Shown here: one piece after another, positions 24,858 to 34,311 of the stretch
Layout of the letters: each line of letters opens with the position of its first letter
How positions within the stretch are numbered: the first letter of the stretch is position 1
DNA from: Oscillospiraceae bacterium
Lineage (GTDB): Bacteria; Bacillota; Clostridia; Oscillospirales; Oscillospiraceae
Direction: 5' to 3'
Assembly (NCBI GenBank): GCA_015068245.1
Contig: SVKU01000007.1
Span: 24,098-88,097 of the forward strand
DNA: 64,000 nt
Program-made: the position numbers and the translations under genes
Notes under the pieces: generated by a model
Told to the model about the DNA's origin: nothing
Database searches by the model: none
The model's input: the letters and a program-made list of their open reading frames with translations, nothing else

Positions 24858-25268
24858 TTATATCAGAATTCCGTTGCAATGGTCGATCTCATGCTGGATT
24901 ATCTGAGCAGTCCAGCCTGTGTATGTTTTGAAACGGGTTTGAAAAGCCTCGGTTTGATATTGAACCTTAATGGTTTTGTACCGTTTTGTTTTGCGCACAC
25001 CCTCCAATGACAGACAGCCTTCTTCGGCATCGTAGGGGTCTGATTTTTTTATAATTTCGGGGTTCAGCATAACAGTATACTTTCCGCCGTCATCAAAAGC
25101 TATGATTCGTTTTGCAACACCAATCATGTTGGCAGCCATTCCGACGCAGCCTTCCTTGTGGGCAGCCAGGGTATCCATCAGATCCCGGGCAACAGGAAGG
25201 TCATCGGAAGTCGCAGGTGAGGATTTTTGAGATAGAAAAATCGGGTCTTTCATAATTGGTCGTATCAT
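24858..25268 (-). CDS. def: Peptide deformylase family protein
   Basis: 136 residues, shorter than the usual 150-180 and ending right after motif 3. Motif 2 EEGCLSLEG supplies the metal Cys, and motif 3 QHEIDHCNG the two His and catalytic Glu. Motif 1, normally GxGLAAxQ, reads GCVGMAANMIG, so the glutamine that stabilises the transition state is Met. Such short variants occur in Clostridia. It may deformylate nascent peptides or related formyl groups. No RBS as strong as AGGAGG; GGAGGCTCACCT lies about 10 bases upstream. Confidence 0.88.
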   Translation of the reverse strand: MIRPIMKDPIFLSQKSSPATSDDLPVARDLMDTLAAHKEGCVGMAANMIGVAKRIIAFDDGGKYTVMLNPEIIKKSDPYDAEEGCLSLEGVRKTKRYKTIKVQYQTEAFQTRFKTYTGWTAQIIQHEIDHCNGILI

Positions 25269-25358
25269 AGGTGAGCCTCCGATATTTTATGCATAAAGTA
25301 TATCATTTGTGGGGTTGCAATACAATGCGTTGCTCTTTATTTTTTTCTTTAGGGCTGT

Positions 25359-25364
25359 TATAAT
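25359..25364 (+). promoter_or_regulatory. TATAAT -10 element upstream of the MATE gene
   Basis: Perfect -10 hexamer 31 bases before the chosen ATG at 25396. A matching -35 is not clear. Its presence argues against starts further upstream. Confidence 0.4.
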
Positions 25365-25395
25365 GAACAGGCAGAAAAAACAGGATGGACTTGAA

Positions 25396-26805
25396 ATGAA
25401 AACAGATTACTTATACAAACTTCGAAACGGTGACGAACTGACACTGCGTCAGCAGATAATGATGGTGTTTCAGCTCAGCGTTCCCGCCATCATGGCGCAG
25501 CTTTCGTCTATCGTTATGCAGTACATAGATGCTTCCATGGTGGGGCGGCTGGGAGCTGTTCAGTCGGCATCCATAGGCCTGGCAGCGTCCACAACATGGC
25601 TGTTTGGAGGCCTTTGCATGGCCATGGTGGCGGGCTTTTCTGTTCAGGTAGCTCAGCATATAGGAGCGGGAGACGAAAAAACCGCAAGAAACATTATGAA
25701 AATGGGTTTTCTGATAGCGCTGGGTTTTGCCGTTGTCCTTGGCCTGGCAGGCGCAGCCATAAGCGGCGTGCTTCCGGTATGGCTTGGGGGCGGTGAGGAT
25801 ATCCGTGAAGGAGCATCGGCGTATTTTCTTGTTTACTCGCTGGCGGTGCCCTTCATGCAGCTGAACCACATATCCGGCGGCATGCTTCAGGCCAGCGGCA
25901 ACATGAAGCTGCCCAGTATGCTGCACATTCTGATGTGCGGGCTTGACGTTGTGTTCAATACGCTGCTCATTTTCCCCACCAGACAGGTAATGGGCATCAC
26001 CATTCCCGGAGCGGGACTGGGAGTTACCGGTGCAGCTTTGGGTACTGCCCTTGCTCAGGTTGTGGTGTCGCTGACCATGACATATATGCTTCTTTTCAGA
26101 AGCCCCATGCTGAAGCTCAGAAAAGGGGAAAAGTTCTGCTTCTCGAAATCCCATTTTTCAAGTTGTATAAGAATTTCCCTGCCTGTTGCCCTGCAGGAAG
26201 TTGTAATGGGCGGAGCGCAGGTAATGTCTACCACCATTGTTTCCCCGCTTGGCACCGTATCAATAGCGGCAAATTCCTTTGCCATTACTGCCGAGAGCCT
26301 GTGTTATATGCCGGGATACGGCATAGGAAGCGCAGCCGCCACCATGATAGGTCAAAGCACCGGTGCGGGCAGAAAAGAGCTTACCCGTAAACTCGGCTGG
26401 CTGGTTACCTTGCTGGGTATGGCGGTAATGACTGTTTCCGGTGCACTTATGTACCTGCTTGCACCGTGGATGATCGGCCTGCTCAGCACAGACCCCGAGG
26501 TCGTGGAGCTTGGCACCACCATATTGAGGATAGAAGCCTTTGCGGAACCCATGTATGCAGCGTCCATCGTGGCATCGGGCGTGTTCCGTGGTGCGGGAGA
26601 TACCCTGTCCACCAGCTTGTTCAACTTTGGCAGTATGTGGCTTGTACGTTTGCCGCTGGCAGCGTTTTTGTCAAGACGCATGGGGCTTAAAGGCGTTTGG
26701 ATAGCAATGTGCTTTGAACTTTGTGTCAGAGGTCTGCTGTTCCTGATAAGGCTTGCAGGCAAGGCCTGGCAGAAAAAGTCCAACACCAAACAACTGCAGT
26801 GCTGA
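25396..26805 (+). CDS. MATE family multidrug/Na+ efflux transporter
   Basis: 469 residues from ATG 25396 (MKTDYLYKLRNGDELTLRQQI); upstream ATGs overlap the -10 box. About twelve membrane helices in two six-helix halves. MATE hallmarks include QLSVPAIMAQLSSIVMQYIDASMVGRLG in the first half and the partner ISLPVALQEVVMGGAQVMSTTIVSPLG in the second. It exports cationic compounds or metabolites using ion gradients; substrate unknown. It stands alone, with a terminator after it. Confidence 0.94.
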   Translation: MKTDYLYKLRNGDELTLRQQIMMVFQLSVPAIMAQLSSIVMQYIDASMVGRLGAVQSASIGLAASTTWLFGGLCMAMVAGFSVQVAQHIGAGDEKTARNIMKMGFLIALGFAVVLGLAGAAISGVLPVWLGGGEDIREGASAYFLVYSLAVPFMQLNHISGGMLQASGNMKLPSMLHILMCGLDVVFNTLLIFPTRQVMGITIPGAGLGVTGAALGTALAQVVVSLTMTYMLLFRSPMLKLRKGEKFCFSKSHFSSCIRISLPVALQEVVMGGAQVMSTTIVSPLGTVSIAANSFAITAESLCYMPGYGIGSAAATMIGQSTGAGRKELTRKLGWLVTLLGMAVMTVSGALMYLLAPWMIGLLSTDPEVVELGTTILRIEAFAEPMYAASIVASGVFRGAGDTLSTSLFNFGSMWLVRLPLAAFLSRRMGLKGVWIAMCFELCVRGLLFLIRLAGKAWQKKSNTKQLQC

Positions 26806-26842
26806 GCAGTCCTGCGGTAATACTCTGCAAAACAAAAAGTAT

Positions 26843-26877
26843 AAGGCAGTCCGTTGGTTTACGGGCTGCCTTGTTTT
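26843..26877. terminator. Terminator between the MATE gene and pcrA
   Basis: AAGGCAGTCCGT (26843-26854) pairs with ACGGGCTGCCTT (26861-26872), then GTTTTTTA. It serves the plus strand and lies just past the minus-strand pcrA stop. Confidence 0.85.
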
Positions 26878-29331
26878 TTATTCCTTTGTCATATGCTCGG
26901 AGGCTGCTTTTGCCATGAGCTTTTTTGTGCCCTTTTCTTCAAAGGCTATTTCCAGCAGGGCATCGCCGCCCATAGGCGTAACGGCGGTTATCATGCCCCG
27001 TCCGAAAGCCTTGTGGTTGACTGTATCGCCCTTGGCGTAACTTGGTGTGGCGGCAGGTTTTGGACTGCTGCTTTTTTTGCCTGCGCTTTTGGCAAAGCTG
27101 CCATAGGACGCAGTGCTTTTCTGCCCGTAGGACGAACCGTATGAACGTCCGTAGATGCTGCCGGTCGACGAACGGGTGGATACAAAATTGCCGTCATCGT
27201 CCCAGCTCCAGCTGGTCTGACGCTGCTTCTGTTCAGGTTCTTTACGGTCAACAAATTCGGAAGGTATCTCGTCGATAAACCGTGACGAGCGGTTGTAGCT
27301 TGTGTGACCAAACAGCATACGGTGTTTTGCGTGGAGGATGTACAGCTCTTTCATGGCACGGGTAAGCGCAACGTAGCACAGGCGGCGTTCTTCCTCGAGC
27401 TCGCTGTTGTCGCCCATGACACGGGTGCCGGGGAAAATACCCTCTTCTGCACCGACCACAAAAACTGTGGGGAATTCCAGACCCTTGGCGCTGTGCATGG
27501 TCATCATAACAACACTGTCAGCCCCTTCTTCCAAAGAATCCAGATCGGTGTACAGAGCTATTTCTTCAAGGAATCCGCTGAGACTGGGTTCTTCGGCGTT
27601 GGAAAGATAGGTCAGAATGGAGGTGCGAAGCTCACGGATATTTTCCAGACGGTTACGGCTGTCCTCATCGTTTTTGGCTTCCAGCATAGCGGTGTAGCCT
27701 GTTTTGGTCATCAGCTCGTCGTAAAACTCCGGCAGTGACATGGTTTTGAGGTTCATGGAAAGCTGCTCAATGAGCATAACGAAGTTCAGCAGCTTGTCTG
27801 CGCTTTTTTTCAGATCCGGGTACGAATATGGGTCGCACATGATGGTATAGAGCGACACGTTTTTTTCCTGCGCCAGCTGTGCCACAAGCTCCATGGTGCG
27901 ATTGCCGATGCCTCTGGCAGGAGTGTTGACTATTCGGCTCAGACGCAGGTCGTCATATCGGTTGTTAATAAGGCACATATATGCCAGCATGTCCTTTACC
28001 TCGGCACGGTCGAAGAACTTGGTGCCGCCAATGACCTTGTAGGGGATGGAGTTGCGCTTGAAAGCGTATTCAAGGGCGTTGGACTGGGCGTTCATGCGGT
28101 AAAGTATGGCATAATCCGAAAGACTGCGTCCTGTTGCTGCGCCTTCCAGTATTTTTGTCGCAACGTATCCTGCTTCTTCCGTTTCGGATTCGGCTTCAAA
28201 CACGGTAACAGGGTCGCCGTCGTTGTTGGAGGTCCAAAGAACCTTGCCTTTTCGCCCTGTATTGTTGCGTATAACGCCGTTGGCAGCACCCAGAATGGCT
28301 TTTGTGCTGCGGTAGTTCTGCTCAAGGCGAATAACTCTGGCATCTTTGTACTGGTTTTCAAAGTTCAGAATGTTTTCGATGGTGGCTCCGCGGAAACGGT
28401 AAATGCTCTGGTCATCGTCGCCCACAACACAGATATTTTCATGGCCGCCTGCCAGCAGGGAAGCCAGAAGATACTGGAGATTGTTGGTGTCCTGGTACTC
28501 GTCTATCAGCACATAGCGGAACTTGCGCTGATAGTATTCACGGACATCATCGAACTGCTGAAGCAGACGGACGGTGTGGAGGATAATATCGTCAAAGTCC
28601 AAAGCGTTGGCGGTTTTCATTCGTGAGGAATACTCAGCATAGGCTTTGCCCATTTTTTCGAGCCGAAGTTCACCGGCCTCTTTGGCTTCCTTGGTAAACT
28701 CGGCGGGAGACTGCATTTTGTCTTTTGCCCGACTTATGTAGTTGAGCACAGTTTTGGGCGGGAAGGTCTTGTCGTCCAGCCCGATGTCTTTCAGAATCTG
28801 CTTCATAAGACGCTCACTGTCGGAGCTGTCGTAAATGGTGAAGCTGCGGTCAAAGCCAAGGCGTTCAATGTCTTTCCGCAGGATACGGCAGCAGGCGGAG
28901 TGGAAAGTCATCGCCCAAACCCCGGAAGCGTCTCCGCCCAGCACACGCTCAAGCCTGTCTTTAAGCTCGTTGGCGGCCTTATTGGTAAAGGTGATGGCAA
29001 TTATCTGCCATGGTGCGGCAGGCTCGTTGGCACACAGGCTGAGCATACGGTCATAGTCTTTACCTGTCGGGTCTTTTGCGAAATCTTCAAGAAAAGCGGT
29101 ATCATCATCTGTTGCCCATGAAGGAACCTCGGTGCTGTCGCTTCCGCTGCCGAATTTAATGAGGTTGGCGATGCGGTTGATAAGCACGGTAGTTTTTCCG
29201 CTGCCCGCACCTGCAAGCAGCAGCAGGGGACCGTCGGTACACATGACCGCAGCCCGCTGTTCGGGGTTCAGATGCATGAATTCATTTTCGATAACAGCCC
29301 GTCTGGCTGCAATAAAAGCTTTTTCGTTCAT
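26878..29331 (-). CDS. pcrA: UvrD/PcrA-type ATP-dependent DNA helicase
   Basis: 817 residues from ATG 29331 (MNEKAFIAARRAVIENEFMHLNPEQRAAV). SF1A helicase motifs in order: Q motif LNPEQRAAV, Walker A LLAGAGSGKTTVL, GDDDQSIYRFRGA, LEQNYRST, MTMHSAKGLEFPTVFVVG and VALTRAMKELYI. The C-terminus has a Ser/Gly/Tyr-rich linker (GSIYGRSYGSSYGQKSTASYG) and a Tudor-like module (KGDTVNHKAFGRGMITAV) used by PcrA to bind RNA polymerase. Roles are DNA repair and rescue of replication and transcription. A clean promoter precedes it. Confidence 0.95.
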   Translation of the reverse strand: MNEKAFIAARRAVIENEFMHLNPEQRAAVMCTDGPLLLLAGAGSGKTTVLINRIANLIKFGSGSDSTEVPSWATDDDTAFLEDFAKDPTGKDYDRMLSLCANEPAAPWQIIAITFTNKAANELKDRLERVLGGDASGVWAMTFHSACCRILRKDIERLGFDRSFTIYDSSDSERLMKQILKDIGLDDKTFPPKTVLNYISRAKDKMQSPAEFTKEAKEAGELRLEKMGKAYAEYSSRMKTANALDFDDIILHTVRLLQQFDDVREYYQRKFRYVLIDEYQDTNNLQYLLASLLAGGHENICVVGDDDQSIYRFRGATIENILNFENQYKDARVIRLEQNYRSTKAILGAANGVIRNNTGRKGKVLWTSNNDGDPVTVFEAESETEEAGYVATKILEGAATGRSLSDYAILYRMNAQSNALEYAFKRNSIPYKVIGGTKFFDRAEVKDMLAYMCLINNRYDDLRLSRIVNTPARGIGNRTMELVAQLAQEKNVSLYTIMCDPYSYPDLKKSADKLLNFVMLIEQLSMNLKTMSLPEFYDELMTKTGYTAMLEAKNDEDSRNRLENIRELRTSILTYLSNAEEPSLSGFLEEIALYTDLDSLEEGADSVVMMTMHSAKGLEFPTVFVVGAEEGIFPGTRVMGDNSELEEERRLCYVALTRAMKELYILHAKHRMLFGHTSYNRSSRFIDEIPSEFVDRKEPEQKQRQTSWSWDDDGNFVSTRSSTGSIYGRSYGSSYGQKSTASYGSFAKSAGKKSSSPKPAATPSYAKGDTVNHKAFGRGMITAVTPMGGDALLEIAFEEKGTKKLMAKAASEHMTKE

Positions 29332-29362
29332 AAGTGATCCATCCATAAATTTCAGTAGGAAC

Positions 29363-29391
29363 ATTATAAATGATAGCCGCACCGATTTCAA
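29363..29391 (-). promoter_or_regulatory. Promoter of pcrA
   Basis: Minus strand TTGAAA (29386-29391), 17-base spacer, TATAAT (29363-29368). Confidence 0.75.
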
Positions 29392-29450
29392 GAAATGTCA
29401 AATAAGATTTGAAATGTGGGGCAAAATATTGAAAAAAGGGAGGAATAGCC

Positions 29451-30131
29451 ATGAACGAATTTGACAATACCGAAGGTCAGCTGGAGCAGCAGCGTCAGCA
29501 AATGGAGGATCTTGGTGTGACCATAACCAAAAGCTCCAGAGGAACCATACAGACCATAACCATAATAGGCCAGATAGAGGGACATCAGGTGCTCCCACCC
29601 CAGTCAAAGACCACAAAGTACGAGCATATACTGCCTATGCTGGCAGACGTGGAACAAAACGAGGAGATAGACGGCGTTTTGATAATGCTCAATACTGTTG
29701 GCGGCGACATTGAAGCGGGACTTGCTATTTCCGAGCTTATATCGGGCATGAAAAAACCCACGGTGTCGCTGGTGCTGGGCGGAGGACATTCCATAGGAGT
29801 GCCGCTGGCAGTGTCGGCAAAAGTGTCTATGATAGTTCCGTCGGCAGCCATGACCATTCATCCGGTACGTACCACCGGTATGGTCATAGCTGCACCCCAG
29901 ACTTATAATTATTTCAATAAGCTGCAGGAAAGAATAGTGGATTTTGTGTGCAGGAACTCGCAGCTGAGCAAAGACAGATTTATGGAACTGATGCTGGCAA
30001 AATCCGATATGGCAAACGACCTGGGCAGTGTTATCTATGGAGAAGAAGCGGTATCCATAGGACTGATCAAAAAGCTGGGCAGCCTGAGCGATGCCATGGA
30101 GTGCCTGTATGGAATGATCGGGAAAAAGTAG
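29451..30131 (+). CDS. tepA: ClpP-class protease TepA/YmfB
   Basis: 226 residues; GGGAGG upstream of ATG. ClpP/crotonase-like serine protease fold with GVLIMLNTVGGDIEAGLAISELI and the nucleophile Ser in GGGHSIGVPLAV, then MTIHPVRTTG. It matches Bacillus TepA (translocation-enhancing protein), encoded near spoIIIE in Firmicutes, as here. Implicated in degrading signal peptides or secretory proteins. It lacks the AAA partner-binding features of ClpP. Confidence 0.92.
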   Translation: MNEFDNTEGQLEQQRQQMEDLGVTITKSSRGTIQTITIIGQIEGHQVLPPQSKTTKYEHILPMLADVEQNEEIDGVLIMLNTVGGDIEAGLAISELISGMKKPTVSLVLGGGHSIGVPLAVSAKVSMIVPSAAMTIHPVRTTGMVIAAPQTYNYFNKLQERIVDFVCRNSQLSKDRFMELMLAKSDMANDLGSVIYGEEAVSIGLIKKLGSLSDAMECLYGMIGKK

Positions 30132-30144
30132 AGTGATTATTCCA

Positions 30145-30380
30145 AGAATACGGATTGCTCAGTCACTTCGCGCCTCAGAATGACACCTGTGATGCAACGT
30201 ATCACGCCGCAGGGGCGACGTTTCGTCGCCCGCCAATCACGCACACACGCTCTGTCATTGCGAGGCTCCGCAGGAGCCGTGGCAATCCGTATTCTTATTA
30301 CGGATTCTCACGTCGCTTTGCTCCTCAGAATGACGGAAGGGGACGAATTCTCCGCTCCTCAGAATGACAGCAGGCACTGA
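30145..30380. repeat. Composite of interspersed palindromic repeats
   Basis: A 384-base gene-free gap (30132-30515) is filled mostly by repeats. AGAATACGGATTGC (30145-30158) pairs with GCAATCCGTATTCT (30282-30295). Hairpins GGGCGACG/CGTCGCCC (30213-30231) and GGCTCC/GGAGCC (30264-30278) lie within. CCTCAGAATGACA-type ends occur three times. It looks like several TGTCATT...AATGACA elements nested in each other. No coding potential is supported. Confidence 0.7.
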
Positions 30381-30461
30381 ACGTGCGCTGACGGTTTTTC
30401 AAATTGCCTGCAAACACCAAACCTACAAAAAAATGTGGAAATATTGGCAATGTTATGTTAA

Positions 30462-30467
30462 TATAAT
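30462..30467 (+). promoter_or_regulatory. TATAAT -10 element upstream of uppP
   Basis: Perfect -10 hexamer 48 bases before the ATG; no -35 at ideal spacing is evident. Confidence 0.4.
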
Positions 30468-30515
30468 TGAATAGAGTTATTTCAGAATATTTTTATTGTC
30501 CCGGAGGGTACATAT

Positions 30516-31358
30516 ATGTCATTGATTGCCTCGATCTTTCTTGGCTTCGTTCAGGGTGTTGCGGAGTTTTTGCCCATATCCAGCTCCGGCCACCTGTCCA
30601 TTTTTCAGAATTTCATGGGTCTTGCCGATGTGGAGCATGACCATATGTTCTTTGATGTGCTTCTGCATCTCGGCACCCTTGTGGCTGTAATAGTGGCCTA
30701 TTGGTCAGACATCGTTGAGATAGTTAAAGAGTTTTTCGCTATGATTCGAGGATTTTCCGGCAAGGGAGAAAGCCTTAACGGTCCCGTACCTCCCGCACGG
30801 CGCATGATCCTGCTTATCATTGTGGGTACACTTCCCCTTTTGGTTGTGCTGCCCATCAAGGATAAGGTGGAGATGCTGTATTCCAACACTATCTTTATAG
30901 GCTGTGCGCTTATCTTCAACGGTCTTGTGCTGTGGCTTTCGGACAGAATGAACCGTGGAGGCAAAACAGAGAAGAATGCCACATTGAAAGATGCCCTTAT
31001 AGTTGGCTGTTTTCAGGCAGTGGCAGTGGTTCCCGGACTGTCACGTTCAGGCAGCACCATTACCGGTGGTTTGCTCAACGGCTTCAACAGAGAATTTGCC
31101 GTAAAGTTTTCCTTTATGCTGTCTCTGCCTGCGGTTCTGGGTGCAAATATCCTCAGCCTTGTGGACGTTATAACAGAAGGCGGAGTTGATACTGCTCTGC
31201 TGCCCATATATTTTGCGGGCGTTGTGTCTGCAATGGTTTTTGGATATCTGTCTATCCGGCTGCTGAAGTTTATTGCAAAAAAAGGCAGCTTCGGCGGATT
31301 CGCCTATTATTGCTGGGTGGTTGGTGTGGCAACACTGATACTTTCCGCAATTTCCTGA
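30516..31358 (+). CDS. uppP: Undecaprenyl-diphosphatase
   Basis: 280 residues, eight membrane helices expected. BacA/UppP signatures: GFVQGVAEFLPISSSGHLSIFQ (about 9-30) and VVPGLSRSGSTITGGL (about 170-186), which carry the catalytic Glu, Ser and Arg. It recycles undecaprenyl diphosphate for peptidoglycan synthesis and gives bacitracin tolerance. GGAGGG precedes ATG. It sits between tepA and spoIIIE/ftsK. Confidence 0.97.
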   Translation: MSLIASIFLGFVQGVAEFLPISSSGHLSIFQNFMGLADVEHDHMFFDVLLHLGTLVAVIVAYWSDIVEIVKEFFAMIRGFSGKGESLNGPVPPARRMILLIIVGTLPLLVVLPIKDKVEMLYSNTIFIGCALIFNGLVLWLSDRMNRGGKTEKNATLKDALIVGCFQAVAVVPGLSRSGSTITGGLLNGFNREFAVKFSFMLSLPAVLGANILSLVDVITEGGVDTALLPIYFAGVVSAMVFGYLSIRLLKFIAKKGSFGGFAYYCWVVGVATLILSAIS

Positions 31359-31395
31359 TATAGAATCTCAAACACTTTACTAAGGAGGAATCACA

Positions 31396-34116
31396 ATGGC
31401 AAACAGCGGAAATAAATCGTCCGGAACAAAAAAGAAAAGTTCCTCCGCCAAGACCTCCACAAAGAAAACCGGCTCCAAGACCGGCAAAGCAACTTCTGAA
31501 CACTCTCCCGTAAGGCGGGAAGTGGGAGGTATCCTGTTCTTCTGCCTGGCGTTTTTTACTCTGCTGGGATACTTTGAGGTCAGGGCACTGTTTATCGACC
31601 TGTTCTGCGGCGGGGTAAAAGGTCTTATCGGCTGGGGTTTCTATGCTCTTGTACCGGCACTTATCCTTGCGGGCTTCATACTGGTGACCCACGGGGGACG
31701 GCCTGTCAAACTCAGAGTGTGGTGCGCAATGCTGCTGCCTGTTGTTATCGGCTGCATAGCCCATCTTTTTGGGTGTGACACTGTGTTTTCAGGTGGATTC
31801 AAGACCGTTATTGAAATGTTTGAAACCGGCAGGAATCTTGAAAGCGGCGGACTTTTAAGCGGTTTGCTGGCGCTGCTGTTCAAAACCGTTTTCAGCAACA
31901 TCGGTGCTGCTGTGCTGTTCATAGCTTCTGCTGCAGGACTTCTGATACTTGCGCTGAATATGACCATCAGCTCGATTTACAAGGCCATAAAGGACAGACC
32001 TCGGCTTGAGTATGAGGAGCCGGAAGAAGAAAAACCCGATACTGCTGCGGCTTTGGTTGAAAAGGCAGTTACCATGAAAGCTGCCGCCGTTGAGAAAAAG
32101 GCCGAGAGAAAGAAGGCTGTTATCGATATCCCGGTGGACGAAGGTCCGTTGGTGCATAAGCAGGAGGAGAAAGAGTCACGTCCCAAACCGGAAAAAAGCT
32201 CTCTTTTCAACGATAAACCCAACGTAAGAACCCCTGACAGCCTGCTGATCGAGCGTTTGCCTGCCGTATCTCCGGATACCGAGCAGCTTCGCATTCCCGA
32301 CCCGGAGAACAAACCGATCAGGGAATATCGCAGTGTGCATGACCGAAAGATTGAAAATGTGACACAGCCGGATATAATTGCGTCGAAGGACAAGCAGGGA
32401 ATCATCTCTTCCGAACCTGAGACTGAGGTTGAACCTGCTGCTGCACCGCCGGCAGAACCGGCCAAACCTGTTGAACAGGCGAAACCGGCGGAAAAGACCG
32501 GGGAAAAAATCAAGAAGGCCGATGTTGAACAGGCAACCGCCGAAGTGGAAAAGGAAATAAGCACTGCTGCTGCAGAGACTGTGCAGTATCATTACCCTCC
32601 TCTTGACCTGCTTGCCGGCGGCGATGGTTCCGTAGTGGACGGCACCGACGAAATGCGGCTCAACAGCGCACGCCTTTCGGATACGCTGCGCAGCTTTGGC
32701 ATAGACGCAAAGATCGTCAATGTTACCCGCGGACCCTCGGTTACCAGGTATGAACTGGAGATCGGCGAAGGCGTCAGACTGAACAAGATAACAAATCTCG
32801 CCGATGATATTGCCCTTAAACTCGGTGCTCAGGGTGTGCGTATAGCTGCCATACCCGACCGCATATCCGTGGTTGGTATTGAGGTTCCCAACAAGGCATT
32901 GAGCACTGTTTATCTCCGAAACGTCATCGGTTCCAGAGAATTCCAAAACAGCAAATCGGCCGTTGCCTTTGCCCTCGGCATGGATATCGGAGGCAACCAT
33001 ATAGTTGCAGACATCGCCAAGATGCCCCATCTGCTGGTGGCGGGTGCCACGGGTTACGGCAAATCGGTTTGCATCAACTCCATAATCACCAGCCTGCTTT
33101 ACAAGTCCAGCCCTGAAGATCTGAGGCTTATAATGGTGGATCCCAAGATGGTGGAACTGGTGGTTTATAACGGCTTGCCCCACCTGCTTATTCCCGTTGT
33201 GACCGATCCGAAAAAAGCAGCAGGTGCGCTCCAGTGGGCTGTTACGGAAATGATGCGCCGTTACGCACTGCTGGCGGAAATGGGCGTAAGAAATCTTGAA
33301 GGTTATAACAAAGCCATTGAAAACGATGAAACAAAAGAAAAACTGCCCAACATCGTTATTATCATCGATGAGCTGGCAGACCTGATGATGGTTGCCGCCA
33401 AAGAGGTTGAGGACAGTATTTGCCGCATCACTCAGATGGCTCGTGCAGCAGGTATGCACCTTATAATCGCAACACAGAGACCTTCCGCAGATGTTATTAC
33501 CGGCGTTATGAAAGCCAATATTCCTTCCAGAATAGCTTTTTACGTTGACTCAGCCATGAACTCCAGAATAATTCTGGACTCCTCCGGTGCCGAAAAGCTG
33601 GTCGGTAAGGGTGATATGCTGTTCAAATACGCAGGCGGCAAGCCTCAGCGAATTCAGGGCTGCTTCGTAACGGACGAAGAAATCGAAAGTGTTGTCAATT
33701 ACATTAAAAAGAGCAGCACTGCATCTTACTCCGACGAGATCATGGAACACATTGAGAAAAACGCCGAGAATACCGGCAAGAGTGCGTCCTCCGGTTCAGC
33801 ACCTGCGGTTATCGAGGAGTCAAAATCCGATGATGACGAACTGCTGCCAGCAGCTGTGGAGGTTATTCTCGACACCGGGCAGGCGTCCACTTCCATGCTC
33901 CAGCGTCGGCTTAAACTGGGGTATGCCCGAGCGGCCAGAATAGTGGATGCCATGGAGGAAAAAGGCATAGTCGGTCCCTTTGAAGGCTCAAAGCCCCGCC
34001 AGATACTCATTACCAGAGAGCAGTGGCAACAGATGCAGATGGGTGCGCCCATGACAATGCCGGTTGACGGGGAACAGGACGAAGTCTCTGACGAAGAGGA
34101 CGAAGCTCCGTTTTAA
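31396..34116 (+). CDS. ftsK: FtsK/SpoIIIE DNA translocase
   Basis: 906 residues. Lys/Ser-rich N-terminus, four or so membrane helices (about 40-190), an acidic/Pro-Ala linker (about 200-395; PAAAPPAEPAKPVEQAKPAEK), then alpha, beta and gamma motor domains. Walker A is VAGATGYGKSVCIN at about 548, with Tyr where Bacillus has Ser; Walker B is IVIIIDELADLMM. The C-terminal gamma winged helix begins near VILDTGQASTSMLQRRLKLGYARAARI and would read orienting DNA sequences. It moves chromosomal DNA through the division or sporulation septum. AAGGAGG start. An acidic tail ends the protein. Confidence 0.97.
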   Translation: MANSGNKSSGTKKKSSSAKTSTKKTGSKTGKATSEHSPVRREVGGILFFCLAFFTLLGYFEVRALFIDLFCGGVKGLIGWGFYALVPALILAGFILVTHGGRPVKLRVWCAMLLPVVIGCIAHLFGCDTVFSGGFKTVIEMFETGRNLESGGLLSGLLALLFKTVFSNIGAAVLFIASAAGLLILALNMTISSIYKAIKDRPRLEYEEPEEEKPDTAAALVEKAVTMKAAAVEKKAERKKAVIDIPVDEGPLVHKQEEKESRPKPEKSSLFNDKPNVRTPDSLLIERLPAVSPDTEQLRIPDPENKPIREYRSVHDRKIENVTQPDIIASKDKQGIISSEPETEVEPAAAPPAEPAKPVEQAKPAEKTGEKIKKADVEQATAEVEKEISTAAAETVQYHYPPLDLLAGGDGSVVDGTDEMRLNSARLSDTLRSFGIDAKIVNVTRGPSVTRYELEIGEGVRLNKITNLADDIALKLGAQGVRIAAIPDRISVVGIEVPNKALSTVYLRNVIGSREFQNSKSAVAFALGMDIGGNHIVADIAKMPHLLVAGATGYGKSVCINSIITSLLYKSSPEDLRLIMVDPKMVELVVYNGLPHLLIPVVTDPKKAAGALQWAVTEMMRRYALLAEMGVRNLEGYNKAIENDETKEKLPNIVIIIDELADLMMVAAKEVEDSICRITQMARAAGMHLIIATQRPSADVITGVMKANIPSRIAFYVDSAMNSRIILDSSGAEKLVGKGDMLFKYAGGKPQRIQGCFVTDEEIESVVNYIKKSSTASYSDEIMEHIEKNAENTGKSASSGSAPAVIEESKSDDDELLPAAVEVILDTGQASTSMLQRRLKLGYARAARIVDAMEEKGIVGPFEGSKPRQILITREQWQQMQMGAPMTMPVDGEQDEVSDEEDEAPF

Positions 34117-34131
34117 ATAGTTAAGGATTCA

Positions 34132-34173
34132 GGTGTTGTATAGAACGCACAGCGTTCTATACAACACCTTTTT
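34132..34173 (+). terminator. Terminator after ftsK/spoIIIE
   Basis: GGTGTTGTATAGAACGC (34132-34148) pairs perfectly with its complement at 34152-34168, followed by TTTTT. Confidence 0.92.
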
Positions 34174-34235
34174 GCGCCAAAATGAAATTCTGGCTGCTAA
34201 ATTATGCAAATTTTCATAATTTCGGCAACAAATAC

Positions 34236-34264
34236 TTGAAAAAATGAAAGTTTGCAAGTATAAT
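34236..34264 (+). promoter_or_regulatory. Promoter of the aminotransferase gene
   Basis: TTGAAA (34236-34241), 17-base spacer, TATAAT (34259-34264). Confidence 0.82.
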
Positions 34265-34311
34265 CCTATCATTGCCTTAATGTAATACCCTGAACAGGAA
34301 AGGAAGAATAT

